Shown: positions 34,444 through 42,729, counted from the first letter of the stretch. The stretch: 50,015 nt of DNA from an uncultured Dermabacteraceae bacterium (GCA_946223075.1 CAMILZ010000018.1:1-50015); one strand, 5' to 3'. The notes: a model not told the origin generated them from the letters alone. Numbers and translations are program-made.

Positions 34444-35565
34444 CTACGCGAGCGGGCCGAGCCCCTCACCCTCGAGCCGCTTGACGAGTTCACCAACGCT
34501 CTGCGCTCTCGCATCATCAACGATGAGCAGTACGTCCCTCGCATCGACGACGCTCACCCCCTCGAGCCCCACGAGCGCAATCGGACGTTCAGAATTCGAA
34601 TACACGCGGGCACGGCTGCCCTCACTCACCACCGTGGCGCCGCCAACGACATCAACGCCCCCGTCCTGATCCTTGTCGCCCTTCCCAAGGCGAGCGAGCG
34701 ACCCAAAATCCCCCACATCGTCCCAATCGAAGGTCGCAGGTACGACGGCGACGGCACCGCGCGAAGCGAGCGGCTCGGCAAGCGCGTGATCGATCGCGAT
34801 CGGCTCAAGGCTCTCCCATAGCTCCTCACCGCGCGCGGAGAGTTCGCCATCCGCCGTGTCGTCTGCAAGTGACCTCGCCGCGTCTCCCATGCCGGGGTGA
34901 AGGTCCTCGAGCGCCTCGAGGAGCACGCTGGCCTTCACCACGAACATCCCCGCATTCCACATAAAACGCCCGCTCTTCACAAACTCGGCGGCGGTTTCCG
35001 CATCGGGCTTCTCCACAAATCGCGCCACGCTGAGCGCCCCGACGGAACGAAGCGCGATCGCGTCCTCGTCCGCCGCATCCGACGGGTAAGCCTCGATGTA
35101 CCCGAAGGCACTCGAGGGCGACGTAGGTTCAATTCCGATCGTTGCGAGGAAGCCAAGCTCCGCGGCAGCAATCGCGCTATAGACGCCCTTCCAGAAGTCT
35201 TCCTTCGGCGAGATCACGTGATCCGCCGCGAAGGAGCCGATGATCGCGCCAGGATGTTCGCGTTCCGCAACCGCCGCGGCCCACGCAATCGCGGGCATCG
35301 AATTCTTGCCACTCGGCTCCGAAAGAATGCGCGCACGCTCCCCCACCTGCGCGGCAACCGCCTCCCGGTGCGCGCGGCCCGTCACAATCATCGGTGTCGC
35401 CGACGACAGTGGCGCGAGCCTCTCGAGCGTATCGAGGAGGAGGCTCGCCCCACTTCCGGCCAGGTCGAGGAGGAACTTCGGGTGGCTCTTGCGCGAAAGC
35501 GGCCAGAGCCTCGTGCCCGAGCCGCCCGCCGGGACCACGGGGATAAACGGTGAGGAATTGGTCAT
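34444..35565 (-). CDS. manC: Mannose-1-phosphate guanylyltransferase
   Basis: This 373-residue enzyme makes GDP-mannose from mannose-1-phosphate and GTP. The nucleotidyltransferase signature PAGGSGTRLWPLSRKSHPK is followed by LSEPSGKNSMPAIAWAA, FAADHVI, the FVEKPD motif and MWNAGMFV, then FDWDDVGDFGSL. The C-terminal left-handed helix is short and there is no fused isomerase domain. GDP-mannose would serve polyprenyl-phosphomannose or wall glycan synthesis. There is no Shine-Dalgarno sequence, but a TAGCCT -10 element six bases upstream suggests a leaderless transcript. Confidence 0.94.
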   Translation of the reverse strand: MTNSSPFIPVVPAGGSGTRLWPLSRKSHPKFLLDLAGSGASLLLDTLERLAPLSSATPMIVTGRAHREAVAAQVGERARILSEPSGKNSMPAIAWAAAVAEREHPGAIIGSFAADHVISPKEDFWKGVYSAIAAAELGFLATIGIEPTSPSSAFGYIEAYPSDAADEDAIALRSVGALSVARFVEKPDAETAAEFVKSGRFMWNAGMFVVKASVLLEALEDLHPGMGDAARSLADDTADGELSARGEELWESLEPIAIDHALAEPLASRGAVAVVPATFDWDDVGDFGSLARLGKGDKDQDGGVDVVGGATVVSEGSRARVYSNSERPIALVGLEGVSVVDARDVLLIVDDARAQSVGELVKRLEGEGLGPLA

Positions 35566-35571
35566 GGGCCA

Positions 35572-35577
35572 AGGCTA
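35572..35577 (-). promoter_or_regulatory. Candidate leaderless -10 element for manC
   Basis: TAGCCT (minus strand) is followed by six bases and then the ATG of manC. There is no Shine-Dalgarno-like sequence in the interval. Confidence 0.42.
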
Positions 35578-35648
35578 GCGGAGCCGGCGCTCAGGTTGTG
35601 GACGCGACGCCTCCGCCGCCTATCCGCGCCTTCCTCACCGCGCGATTC

Positions 35649-36470
35649 TTACTCGTACGTCACGAGGAGAGGAGCGTGATCACTCCAGCGGGTGTCATAG
35701 CTCGTGGCCCTCTCCACACGCGCGGTGACGGCGTGCTCGGCGAGCTCCTTCGAGGCGAGGTGGTAGTCGATCCTCCAGCCCGAATCGTTATCGAAGGCTT
35801 TGCCGCGCTGCGACCACCACGTGTAGGGCCCGGGAACCTCGCCCGCGAGCGTGCGATGCACATCGACCCACTCCCCCGATTCGAGAAGACGATCGATGTA
35901 CGCGCGCTCTTCGGGAAGGAATCCGGCGTTTTTGAGATTGCCCTTCCAGTTCTTAATGTCGAGGTTCGTGTGCGCGATATTGAGATCGCCCGTGAGCAGC
36001 ACGTGACGCCCACCCGCGCGCAGCTCCTCGAGGCGTGCCCACGCGCCTTCGAGCATCTCGTACTTATCGGCCATCGTCTGGGGCTTGTCGAGGTTTCCCG
36101 AATGCATATACATCGAGATCACCGTGAGGTCCCTGCCATCACCGAGGGGGTTCGCAACATCGAGCTCGAGCCAGCGACCGGTGTGCGCATCCGCATCGAG
36201 GCCGGGGAGCAAGCGTCGGACCTCCCCGATCTTCGCCCCCTCGAGCCCTTCACGCACCGCAATCGCGACGCCCGCGCGCCCCTTGAGCGCCGAGGCGTGC
36301 GCCGCCGAGTGCCAGCCCTCCCCCACGAGATCCTGGACGAGCTCCTCGGGGGCGCGAACTTCCTGGAACGTCACAACATCAGCCCCGCACGAGGCAAGCC
36401 ACTCCCCCATGCCTTTGCGCGCCGCCGCCCGCATGCCGTTGACGTTGACGGTGGCTACCGTGAAACTCAC
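35649..36470 (-). CDS. xth: Exodeoxyribonuclease III
   Basis: This 273-residue EEP-fold AP endonuclease/exonuclease is a DNA base-excision repair enzyme. Motifs are VATVNVNGMRAA, TFQEVRAP (catalytic Glu), YMHSGN, LTGDLNIAH (Asp/Asn) and, at the C-terminus, WRIDYHLAS and WSDHAPLLV with the catalytic Asp-His pair. I chose GTG 36468-36470 because AAAGGAG lies five bases upstream; an ATG six codons earlier has no such site. It lies just after a hairpin terminator of folD, so it is likely transcribed independently or by read-through. Confidence 0.93.
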   Translation of the reverse strand: MSFTVATVNVNGMRAAARKGMGEWLASCGADVVTFQEVRAPEELVQDLVGEGWHSAAHASALKGRAGVAIAVREGLEGAKIGEVRRLLPGLDADAHTGRWLELDVANPLGDGRDLTVISMYMHSGNLDKPQTMADKYEMLEGAWARLEELRAGGRHVLLTGDLNIAHTNLDIKNWKGNLKNAGFLPEERAYIDRLLESGEWVDVHRTLAGEVPGPYTWWSQRGKAFDNDSGWRIDYHLASKELAEHAVTARVERATSYDTRWSDHAPLLVTYE

Positions 36471-36502
36471 TTTTACTCCTTTACGCATCCGTTTAAACGG
36501 CG

Positions 36503-36531
36503 AGGGACCCGCCCACGAAGGACGGGTCCCT
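36503..36531 (-). terminator. Hairpin terminator downstream of folD
   Basis: A 9-bp stem (AGGGACCCG with CGGGTCCCT) and an 11-base loop lie about 56 bases after the folD stop and 33 bases before the exonuclease start. No T-tract is seen. Confidence 0.6.
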
Positions 36532-36586
36532 ACCGTCGATCACCCCACGATCGTTCTACAGACGAACGAGCTGGGCAACTCGAGAA

Positions 36587-37489
36587 TCAGCGGTTGGCCT
36601 TTTCGGCCTCCCATGCGCGTTCGGCTGACTCGACAACGTTCTGCATGAGCAGGGCGCGAGTCATGGGGCCGACGCCACCCGGGTTCGGGCTGATCCAGGC
36701 AACCTTGTCCTTCGCGGCAGGCTCCACATCGCCCTTGATCTTCTGCTTCCCCGTTTCCGGATCCGGCTCGCGCGTCACGCCGACGTCGAGAACGACGGCA
36801 TCCTCGCGAAGATCCGCGGCTTTGACGAGGTGTGGAACGCCCGCGGCAGCGATCACGATATCCGCCTGCTTCAACAGCTCCGGAAGGTTCGTGGTGCCCG
36901 TGTGCGTGAGGGTCACGGTCGCGTTGTGCTCGCGGCGCGTCAGGAGCGAGGCGATCGGGCGACCCACGGTCACGCCACGACCGACGACGACAACGTGCTT
37001 GCCGTTGAAATCGATCCCGTGGCGCTTCGCAAGCTCAATCGCGGCACGCGGCGTGCACGGAAGCGGAGTCGTGATCGGCTTATTCACGTTAAGCACGAGG
37101 CGGCCAAGGTTCACGGGGTGAAGCCCATCGGCATCCTTTTGGGGATCGATGTATTCGAGCACCGCGTCGGTATCGATGTGCTTGGGGAGCGGAAGCTGCA
37201 CGATGTAGCCCGTGCACGCCGGATCTGCGTTGAGCTCGTCGAGAACCTTGAAGAGCTCCTCCTGGGTCGTCTCCTCGGGAAGGTCCTTGCGGATCGAATT
37301 AATACCGATCGCTTCCGAATCGCGGTGCTTGCCGGCGACGTAAATCTCCGAGGCCGGATCCGCGCCCACAAGCACGGTCGCGAGTCCGGGGCGCACCGCG
37401 CCTTCCTCGACAATCCTCTCCACGCGGGCGCGGAGCTCTTCCTTGATGGTTTTGGCCGTGGCTTTACCGTCGAGAATCTGTGCAGTCAT
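36587..37489 (-). CDS. folD: Methylenetetrahydrofolate dehydrogenase/cyclohydrolase
   Basis: FolD is a bifunctional enzyme of one-carbon metabolism, interconverting methylene-, methenyl- and formyl-THF. The 300 residues show PGLATVLVGADPASEIYVAGKHR (catalytic Lys ~56), GYIVQLPLPKHID, DADGLHPVNLGRL, the NADP loop VVVVGRGVTVGRP and PNPGGVGPMTRALLM. GGAG lies nine bases before the ATG. It follows glyA by 29 bases; glyA makes methylene-THF, its substrate, so the two form a natural one-carbon operon. Confidence 0.96.
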   Translation of the reverse strand: MTAQILDGKATAKTIKEELRARVERIVEEGAVRPGLATVLVGADPASEIYVAGKHRDSEAIGINSIRKDLPEETTQEELFKVLDELNADPACTGYIVQLPLPKHIDTDAVLEYIDPQKDADGLHPVNLGRLVLNVNKPITTPLPCTPRAAIELAKRHGIDFNGKHVVVVGRGVTVGRPIASLLTRREHNATVTLTHTGTTNLPELLKQADIVIAAAGVPHLVKAADLREDAVVLDVGVTREPDPETGKQKIKGDVEPAAKDKVAWISPNPGGVGPMTRALLMQNVVESAERAWEAEKANR

Positions 37490-37518
37490 AGCGTCATTAC
37501 TCCTTGCGTCGTGAATTC

Positions 37519-38787
37519 TCAGTATTGGGTGAGGTCGGCGTACAGGGGCGTGTTCTCGGCGAGGGTGCGCACGCGGCCGCGGAGCTGCTCAATGTCGCCC
37601 TTGCCGGTGAGCGCGGTCGCGATGATGTCGGCCACTTCCGTGAACTCGCTTTCGCCGAAGCCGCGCGTGGCGAGCGCGGGGGTGCCGATGCGCAGACCCG
37701 AGGTCACGCGCGGCGGGCGCGGATCGTTCGGGACCGCGTTGCGGTTCACGGTGATGCCGATCTCGTGGAGGAGGTCCTCGGCCTGCTGACCATCAATCGA
37801 AGACTTCCGCAGGTCGACGAGCACGAGATGCACGTCGGTGCCTCCCGTAAGGAGCTCGACGCCGGCCTCCTTCGCATCGGCCTCACCGAGGCGCTCGGCG
37901 AGAATCTGCGCGCCTTCAAGGGTGCGCTTCTGGCGCTCCTTGAATTCCTCGGTCGCCGCCAGCTTGAGCGCGACAGCCTTCGCAGCGATCACGTGCATGA
38001 GCGGGCCGCCCTGCTGACCGGGGAACACCGCGGAATCGACCTTCTTCGCGAAATCCTGCTTCGCGAGGAGGAGGCCCGAGCGCGGGCCCGCGAGGGTCTT
38101 GTGCACGGTGGTGGAGACGACATCGGCAAACGGCACCGGACTCGGGTGAAGCCCCGCGGCGACGAGACCCGAGAAGTGAGCCATATCCACCCAGAGCTTC
38201 GCGCCAACCTCATCGGCAATCGAGCGGAAGGCCTCGAACTCGAGCTGACGGGGATACGCCGACCAGCCGGCAACGATCACGTTCGGGCGCGCCTCGAGCG
38301 CCTGTTCGCGAACGCGGTCCATGTCGATACGGCCGGTTTCCGGATCGACCTCGTAGGCCGCGATGTTGTAAAGCTTGCCCGAGAAATTGATCTTCATGCC
38401 GTGCGTGAGGTGCCCGCCGTGAGCGAGCGAGAGACCCATGAGGGTGTCTCCCGCGTTCGCGAGGGCGTGCATGACAGCGGCGTTTGCCGACGCACCGGAG
38501 TGCGGCTGCACGTTCGCGTGATCCGCGCTGAAGAGCGACTTCGCGCGCTCGATCGCAAGGTTTTCCGCGACATCCACGAACTCGCAGCCACCGTAGTAGC
38601 GCTTGCCCGGGTAACCCTCGGCGTACTTGTTGGTGAGGACCGAGCCCTGGGCCTGGAGGACCGCGCGGGGAACGAAGTTCTCGCTCGCGATCATCTCGAG
38701 GGTGGTCTGCTGGCGGTGAAGTTCCTGGTCGAGAACCTTGGCGATCTCTGGGTCGACCGTCGCGATCGATTCACCATGCGTGTTCAT
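37519..38787 (-). CDS. glyA: Serine hydroxymethyltransferase
   Basis: This 422-residue PLP enzyme converts serine and THF to glycine and methylene-THF. It shows IASENFVPRAVLQAQGS, NKYAEGYPGKRYYGGCE, VQPHSGASANAAVM, the WVDMAHFSGLVAAG strand and the PLP-lysine motif TTVHKTLAGPRSG. The threonine usual before His in the PLP motif (TTTHKT) is Val here, a mild variant. I chose ATG 38785-38787, five bases after AAAGGAG. It heads the glyA-folD pair. The 97 bases upstream show no riboswitch-like fold that I can recognise. Confidence 0.96.
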   Translation of the reverse strand: MNTHGESIATVDPEIAKVLDQELHRQQTTLEMIASENFVPRAVLQAQGSVLTNKYAEGYPGKRYYGGCEFVDVAENLAIERAKSLFSADHANVQPHSGASANAAVMHALANAGDTLMGLSLAHGGHLTHGMKINFSGKLYNIAAYEVDPETGRIDMDRVREQALEARPNVIVAGWSAYPRQLEFEAFRSIADEVGAKLWVDMAHFSGLVAAGLHPSPVPFADVVSTTVHKTLAGPRSGLLLAKQDFAKKVDSAVFPGQQGGPLMHVIAAKAVALKLAATEEFKERQKRTLEGAQILAERLGEADAKEAGVELLTGGTDVHLVLVDLRKSSIDGQQAEDLLHEIGITVNRNAVPNDPRPPRVTSGLRIGTPALATRGFGESEFTEVADIIATALTGKGDIEQLRGRVRTLAENTPLYADLTQY

Positions 38788-38884
38788 GTGCGCTCCTTTG
38801 CGAGTCAAGACTTATGTCCTGCTCGAGTGTAAACATTGAGTGATTGAGGCAACAGCGGTACGCGGTTAAGCGTCGGCCTCGCGC

Positions 38885-40003
38885 CTACGCGCCTATCCGA
38901 ACGTTCAGACGGACAGGTTCGGGCTCAAGCCACACGCCGAAACTCTCATGCACCCGCGAGCGCACGTGCTCGGCCAGTTCCGCGATATCGCCGCTCGTCG
39001 CGTCACCGCGATTGGTGAGGGCGAGCGAGTGTTTGGTGGAGAGTGCGGCGCCGTTTCTCTCTGGCGTGAGGGTGAAACCCCGCTCGAGTCCCGAGTGGCT
39101 GATGAGCCATGCGGCGCTCGTCTTGATGCCGCCCTCAGCCTCATACCGAGGGGCGTCCTCCGGCAGGTGCTCCGCGGTCTCGCGCGTGAGGATCGGGTTC
39201 GTGAAGAAGCTGCCCGCGCTCCAGGTGTCGTGGTCGCTCGGATCAAGCACCATGCCCTTGCTCGCGCGAATCTCCACAACCGCCTCGCGAACCTCGTGCA
39301 TCGGGGCGCGCTCGCCCACCTGAATGCCGAGTCGGTCGGCGAGCTGCGCGTACTTCACGGGTGCCGAGAGCGAGCCGAGGTTGTGCTGGAAGGTCACCGA
39401 CAGCACGACGTAGCGCCCGGTCGGTCCGCCTTGCGGCATGCGCGTCCGCTTGAAAATCGAGTCACGATACGCGAACCGGCAATCCGCGGCGAAGAAAGTA
39501 CGCACCTGATTCTCGAGTCGATCCCACGTGCGCACACGCGTAATCACGGAGGACACTTCCTGCCCATACGCGCCAACGTTCTGGATGGGCGTCGCGCCGA
39601 CGGTACCGGGGATACCCGAAAGCGCCTCGACCCCGATCATCTCGCGGTCAACCGCGTAGGCGACGGCGGCGTCCCACGAGGTTCCAGCAAAGTATTCGAC
39701 ACTCGCGCCGCCGCACGCCGCGGCGAGCGGAGTGCGGTCGTTGGGCTGCGCCTCACCGGAGTTCGACACCTCGCACGAAGCCTCGATCCAGGTCGGGCGT
39801 TCCTCCCCAACGGTTCGCACAACCGTGCCCGTAAACGGCGCACTCGACGCGACGAGGTTCGAACCACCACCGAGAACAAGCAGGTCCTCGCTCGCCTCAT
39901 CCGCCGCGCGGACGGCAGTGATGAGTTCATTTTCGTTACGGGCCTCAACATACGTGGAGATGTTCCCGCCGATACGCAGGGTCGTGAGCTCGGAAAGTTT
40001 CAC
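38885..40003 (-). CDS. murB: UDP-N-acetylenolpyruvoylglucosamine reductase
   Basis: This 372-residue FAD/NADPH enzyme reduces enolpyruvyl-UDP-GlcNAc to UDP-MurNAc for peptidoglycan. Features are TTLRIGGNIS, the FAD-binding LVLGGGSNLV, ALSGIPGTVGATPIQNVGAYGQE and FAYRDSIFK, and a late SAGSFFTNPI with the catalytic Ser and Glu region. A ~20-residue insert near residues 78-97 (Ser/Asn/Glu-rich) is longer than in most homologues. It starts at GTG 40001-40003, overlapping the hadB stop as GTGA, so it is coupled to the fatty-acid dehydratase genes. Confidence 0.94.
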   Translation of the reverse strand: MKLSELTTLRIGGNISTYVEARNENELITAVRAADEASEDLLVLGGGSNLVASSAPFTGTVVRTVGEERPTWIEASCEVSNSGEAQPNDRTPLAAACGGASVEYFAGTSWDAAVAYAVDREMIGVEALSGIPGTVGATPIQNVGAYGQEVSSVITRVRTWDRLENQVRTFFAADCRFAYRDSIFKRTRMPQGGPTGRYVVLSVTFQHNLGSLSAPVKYAQLADRLGIQVGERAPMHEVREAVVEIRASKGMVLDPSDHDTWSAGSFFTNPILTRETAEHLPEDAPRYEAEGGIKTSAAWLISHSGLERGFTLTPERNGAALSTKHSLALTNRGDATSGDIAELAEHVRSRVHESFGVWLEPEPVRLNVRIGA

Positions 40004-40443
40004 GCGAGCCTCACCACCGCGCGGCATTTCGTGAGAACCTTCTGCCCGCCCACGCTTGCAGTGATGTCGATTCGCGCGGTGCCATCATCGGGTTTCAGGA
40101 GTCCGACGGTTGCCTCGATTTCAACGTCCACCCCTTCGAGTGCGGGGACCTCAATCGGGCGGGTAAACCGCGTCCCATACGACACGAGACGGCCGGGATC
40201 CCCGAGCCATTCAAGCACGGGAGTAATGACCGTGCCCATCGTGAGCATGCCGTGAGCGATCACAGACTCGAGTCCTACCTCGCGCGCAAAGGCGTCGTTG
40301 TAGTGGATCGGGTTGAAATCGCCCGAGGCGCCCGCGTAGCGCACGAGGGAGTCGCGCGTAAAGGTGCGGGTCTCGCGGGCGATGACGTCGCCTTTCGCGA
40401 GGGAGTCAAGTGCGGGGGTCGTGGGAGTCGTGGGAGTGGTCAT
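40000..40443 (-). CDS. hadB: HadB-like MaoC (3R)-hydroxyacyl dehydratase subunit
   Basis: This 147-residue hot-dog fold protein has the MaoC active-site segment YAGASGDFNPIHYNDAFA, followed by VIAHGMLTMG, as in HadB. The catalytic Asp and His are both present, so this is the catalytic half of the HadAB heterodimer. It dehydrates (3R)-hydroxyacyl-ACP in type II fatty acid synthesis. It follows hadA by six bases and is coupled to murB. The tRNA-rpmG-hadA-hadB order matches the mycobacterial locus. Confidence 0.9.
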   Translation of the reverse strand: MTTPTTPTTPALDSLAKGDVIARETRTFTRDSLVRYAGASGDFNPIHYNDAFAREVGLESVIAHGMLTMGTVITPVLEWLGDPGRLVSYGTRFTRPIEVPALEGVDVEIEATVGLLKPDDGTARIDITASVGGQKVLTKCRAVVRLA

Positions 40444-40449
40444 GTTTTC

Positions 40450-40902
40450 TTAGCCTTCCTCGCCTCGAACGACGAGCGATGAGCGGACGCTCGCGACGTG
40501 CGCCTTCGCCTGATCGGTGAAGTCGACGCGGGTCGTCACCATCGCGTGCGGACCGACCTGCTTGACGGCCTCGACGGTGAGCGTGGGCGTGAGGTCGTCA
40601 CCCGCGACGATGGCGCGCTCAAGAACGAACGATTCCTCGGAGTGAACAACGCGTGAGAAGTCGATCCCGGCTTCGGGATCGTTGATGTAGCGCGCTTCCT
40701 CGGCCTGCGCGAGCGTCACGAGAAACGTGGGCGGGGCAACGATCGCGCTGTAGCCGGCTTCGTGTGCCGCTTCCTTGCTGGTCGTGAAGGTATGCGTGTT
40801 GCCCGTGGCGGCGGCGAACTCTCGAATTTTCGTCTCCGAGACTCGCACGCTGGGCCCGCTTTCGTAGACGCGGCCCGCAAAATCGGGAGAAGGCGATGCC
40901 AT
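40450..40902 (-). CDS. hadA: HadA-like (UPF0336) dehydratase subunit
   Basis: This 150-residue hot-dog fold protein of the UPF0336/HadA family is the structural and substrate-binding partner of HadB. It has the N-terminal IREFAAATGNTHTF, IVAPPTFLVTLAQAEE and VVHSEESFVLERAIVAGDDL. The MaoC catalytic Asp-His motif is absent, as expected for HadA. AAGGG lies about eight bases before the ATG. It is separated from rpmG by 200 bases that contain the rpmG terminator, so it needs its own promoter or read-through. Confidence 0.88.
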   Translation of the reverse strand: MASPSPDFAGRVYESGPSVRVSETKIREFAAATGNTHTFTTSKEAAHEAGYSAIVAPPTFLVTLAQAEEARYINDPEAGIDFSRVVHSEESFVLERAIVAGDDLTPTLTVEAVKQVGPHAMVTTRVDFTDQAKAHVASVRSSLVVRGEEG

Positions 40903-41015
40903 TGATTACTACCCTTCGATTAAGCGCGCGGCCCGTCCGTGGCGCGCGTGGATTTTCATCGTATCCGTTCGCGTCTCAGGGCTCGCGGTGCCGCGCTGCA
41001 CCCCGAAAGCGCGAA

Positions 41016-41079
41016 GCAAAAAGCCACCCTCGTGAGCGGCTCAGCGGAGGATATCCGAGGAGCACACCCGGGGTGGCTT
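41016..41079 (-). terminator. Terminator downstream of rpmG
   Basis: AAGCCACCC (41071-41079 on the minus strand) pairs with GGGTGGCTT (41021-41029), followed by a T-run. The intervening ~41 bases can fold further. The stem is clear but the loop is unusually long. Confidence 0.6.
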
Positions 41080-41102
41080 CTTGATGAGTATGTGCGTGTG
41101 GA

Positions 41103-41273
41103 TCAGCGGGTTTCGCGGTGAACCGTGCTGCTGGCGCACGTCGAGCAGTACTTCTTGAGCTCGAGGCGGTCAGGGGTGTTGCGGCGGTTCTTCTTGGTGA
41201 TGTAGTTGCGGTTCTTGCAATCTACGCACGCCAAGGTGATCTTAGGACGCACGTCAGAGCTTTTCGCTGCCAT
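41103..41273 (-). CDS. rpmG: 50S ribosomal protein L33
   Basis: This 56-residue ribosomal protein has CVDC and CSTC zinc-ribbon pairs (C+ form), with the conserved ITKKNRRNTPDRLELKKYC. The start is ATG 41271-41273 with AAAGAGGCG upstream; a longer frame upstream lacks family similarity. It lies just downstream of tRNA-Met, Thr and Tyr genes, the usual actinobacterial arrangement. The zinc-binding form suggests expression in zinc-replete cells; zinc-free paralogues, if any, are outside the window. Confidence 0.96.
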   Translation of the reverse strand: MAAKSSDVRPKITLACVDCKNRNYITKKNRRNTPDRLELKKYCSTCASSTVHRETR

Positions 41274-41366
41274 GACTCGCCTCTTTCCGTTTCGCGCGCA
41301 TCTTGCATACGCGGGTCCTGTCGCCTGCGGCATGCAGGCACGTCAACACGCCAGGGAAACCTGGAG

Positions 41367-41443
41367 TGGTACCGAGGGCGGGGATCGAACCCGCGACCTC
41401 ACGATTATGAGTCGTGCGCTCTGACCGTCTGAGCTACCCCGGC
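41367..41443 (-). tRNA. tRNA-Met (CAT), elongator
   Basis: A cloverleaf can be drawn with acceptor GCCGGGG, D-arm AGCTCAGACGGTCAGAGC, anticodon stem CACGA/TCGTG around CTCATAA and a standard T-arm (GGTTCGATCC). CCA is encoded. The anticodon stem lacks the three G-C pairs of initiator tRNA, so it is the elongator form. Confidence 0.95.
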
Positions 41444-41499
41444 TCGATCGGAACTGCGGCCCGACACCAAACTTCGGTGCCGGGCCGCCATCCGATCAG

Positions 41500-41572
41500 A
41501 GCCCTGAAAGGGAATCGAACCCTTGACCTTCTCCTTACCATGGAGATGCTCTGCCGACTGAGCTATCAGGGC
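41500..41572 (-). tRNA. tRNA-Thr (GGT)
   Basis: The acceptor pair GCCCTGA/TCAGGGC, D-arm AGCTCAGTCGGCAGAGC, anticodon loop ATGGTAA and T-arm GGTTCGATTCC give a full cloverleaf. CCA is not encoded. It sits between tRNA-Tyr and tRNA-Met in the same orientation. Confidence 0.95.
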
Positions 41573-41667
41573 AACGCGTGAAAACTTACCGTGTTTTGCG
41601 AACCTAGGCAATTCCGGAAAGTCCTCGGTGCGGCGGATCACAGCCACGAACGTGGGCGCAATCTGCG

Positions 41668-41749
41668 TGGCAGGTGAGGGATTCGAACCCCCGAAGGCTG
41701 AGCCGTCTGATTTACAGTCAGATCCCTTTGGCCGCTAGGGTAACCTGCC
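41668..41749 (-). tRNA. tRNA-Tyr (GTA)
   Basis: This long-variable-arm (class II) tRNA of 82 bases has acceptor GGCAGGT, anticodon stem TCTGA/TCAGA around CTGTAAA, and GGTTCGAATCC in the T-arm. CCA is not encoded. A 249-base gap upstream holds the WXG100 terminator and probably the tRNA promoter, but no good -35/-10 pair is clear. Confidence 0.94.
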
Positions 41750-41900
41750 TTGCTCACTCGATCCGCACCAAAAGCGGTGCAATATCGCGAAGCGAACCTG
41801 ATCAATACTAGCGACCCTTCGAGCTTTCGTCCACGCAGAATGGCTGCTGGCAGCCGTGTTCCCTCTCACAAGCACCGCGGACGCGTCTTCTCGGCATGCA

Positions 41901-41934
41901 GAGGGCGTCGCGGTTTCACAGCCGCGACGCCCTC
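41901..41934 (-). terminator. Terminator downstream of the WXG100 genes
   Basis: A perfect 13-bp stem (GAGGGCGTCGCGG with CCGCGACGCCCTC) and an 8-base loop lie 65 bases after the last WXG100 stop. It ends the secretion module before the tRNA genes. No T-tract follows. Confidence 0.75.
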
Positions 41935-41998
41935 TCCCCCTTGTCCCCCTTCGTCCCGTACGCGAAGCACCGCACGGGCGCTTGTGCAAACCTCCTTG

Positions 41999-42274
41999 CT
42001 ACGACGACGCAGCCGAGGCTTGCATCTGCTCGGCAGCCTCCTGCTTGACTTGCTCGCCGTAGTTACGGAGGTTCGTCATGAGTGCGTCGATCGCGGCTGC
42101 AAGGGTTTCAAAAGTCGCGACGAACGAGTCGCGATCCTCCCCAACCCATTGCGCCGCCTGAACACTCTCGCGAGCCGAGTTCAGCGCGCTCGTGGTCGTT
42201 GTGGCCAGCGAAACGAGGCTGTCCCCCGTGGAAACGCCCTGCTCGGGCGACATACCGATAAAAGTCGTATTCAT
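41999..42274 (-). CDS. WXG100 family type VII-secretion-like protein (1)
   Basis: This 91-residue helical-hairpin protein has the turn motif WVG (QWVGEDRDSF, ~residues 43-52). It starts MNTTFIGMSPE, with GGGGGA about nine bases before the ATG. WXG100 proteins dimerise and are exported by FtsK/EssC-type ATPases. The C-terminus lacks the YxxxD/E export signal; it ends AAEQMQASAASS, similar to its two neighbours. It is the last of three WXG100 genes below the EssC-like ATPase gene. Whether it is a secreted substrate, chaperone or structural part is unknown. Confidence 0.9.
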   Translation of the reverse strand: MNTTFIGMSPEQGVSTGDSLVSLATTTTSALNSARESVQAAQWVGEDRDSFVATFETLAAAIDALMTNLRNYGEQVKQEAAEQMQASAASS

Positions 42275-42319
42275 TGGTGCAATTCCCCCTTCATTCCTGG
42301 TGCTGTTGTGCTCGTACTT

Positions 42320-42583
42320 TTACCCGGCACTCGAGGCTGCTCGCTGTTCGGCAACCTGGCCGCGTGCGTTTTCAGCTAAAAGACCGAGCCTTGCCGCGCT
42401 GTCGTCGCTCGCCTGGGCGAGAGTGCCAAGCTGGGAGAGGAAGTTCTCGCGATCCTCTCCCACCCACTCGAGCGATTGGACGGTGCTCACGGCGTTGGTG
42501 CCCGCGTCACGAAGCGAAACGGCAAGCGCTTCAAGCGCACCAGCCATCGATTCGACGCTCCCGGGATCCATTCCCTTCATCAT
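42320..42583 (-). CDS. WXG100 family type VII-secretion-like protein (2)
   Basis: This 87-residue WXG100 protein has the motif WVG (EWVGEDRENF) and begins MMKGMDPGSVES. I chose ATG 42581-42583, seven bases after AAAGGAG; the next codon is also ATG. Two long helices flank the WVG turn. The tail reads VAEQRAASSAG, sharing AEQxxAS with the other two copies, and there is no YxxxD/E. The 146-base leader upstream contains one perfect DnaA-box-like nonamer (42694-42702), probably by chance. Confidence 0.9.
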   Translation of the reverse strand: MMKGMDPGSVESMAGALEALAVSLRDAGTNAVSTVQSLEWVGEDRENFLSQLGTLAQASDDSAARLGLLAENARGQVAEQRAASSAG

Positions 42584-42729
42584 GCGTGTTCTCCTTTCTT
42601 GAGGGGCTCTTCCCTCGTCGTTCATACCGACACCTTCACGCTACGGCTCCCCCGACGACGAATCCGCTGTGGAGCACGCTCGGCCGGCGTCGATGTGGAT
42701 AACTTTGTGGTGCCTGGGCATCGGTTTTC

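Noticed and set aside
38788..38884. Riboswitch upstream of glyA
   Set aside because: The 97-base leader region shows no glycine or THF riboswitch core that I can recognise and is too short for a tandem glycine aptamer.
41367..41443. Initiator tRNA-fMet
   Set aside because: The CAT anticodon is present, but the anticodon stem CACGA/TCGTG lacks the three consecutive G-C pairs of an initiator, so it is called elongator.
41750..41998. Small protein gene between tRNA-Tyr and the WXG100 genes
   Set aside because: Open frames here overlap a perfect terminator hairpin and lack a ribosome-binding site or family similarity.
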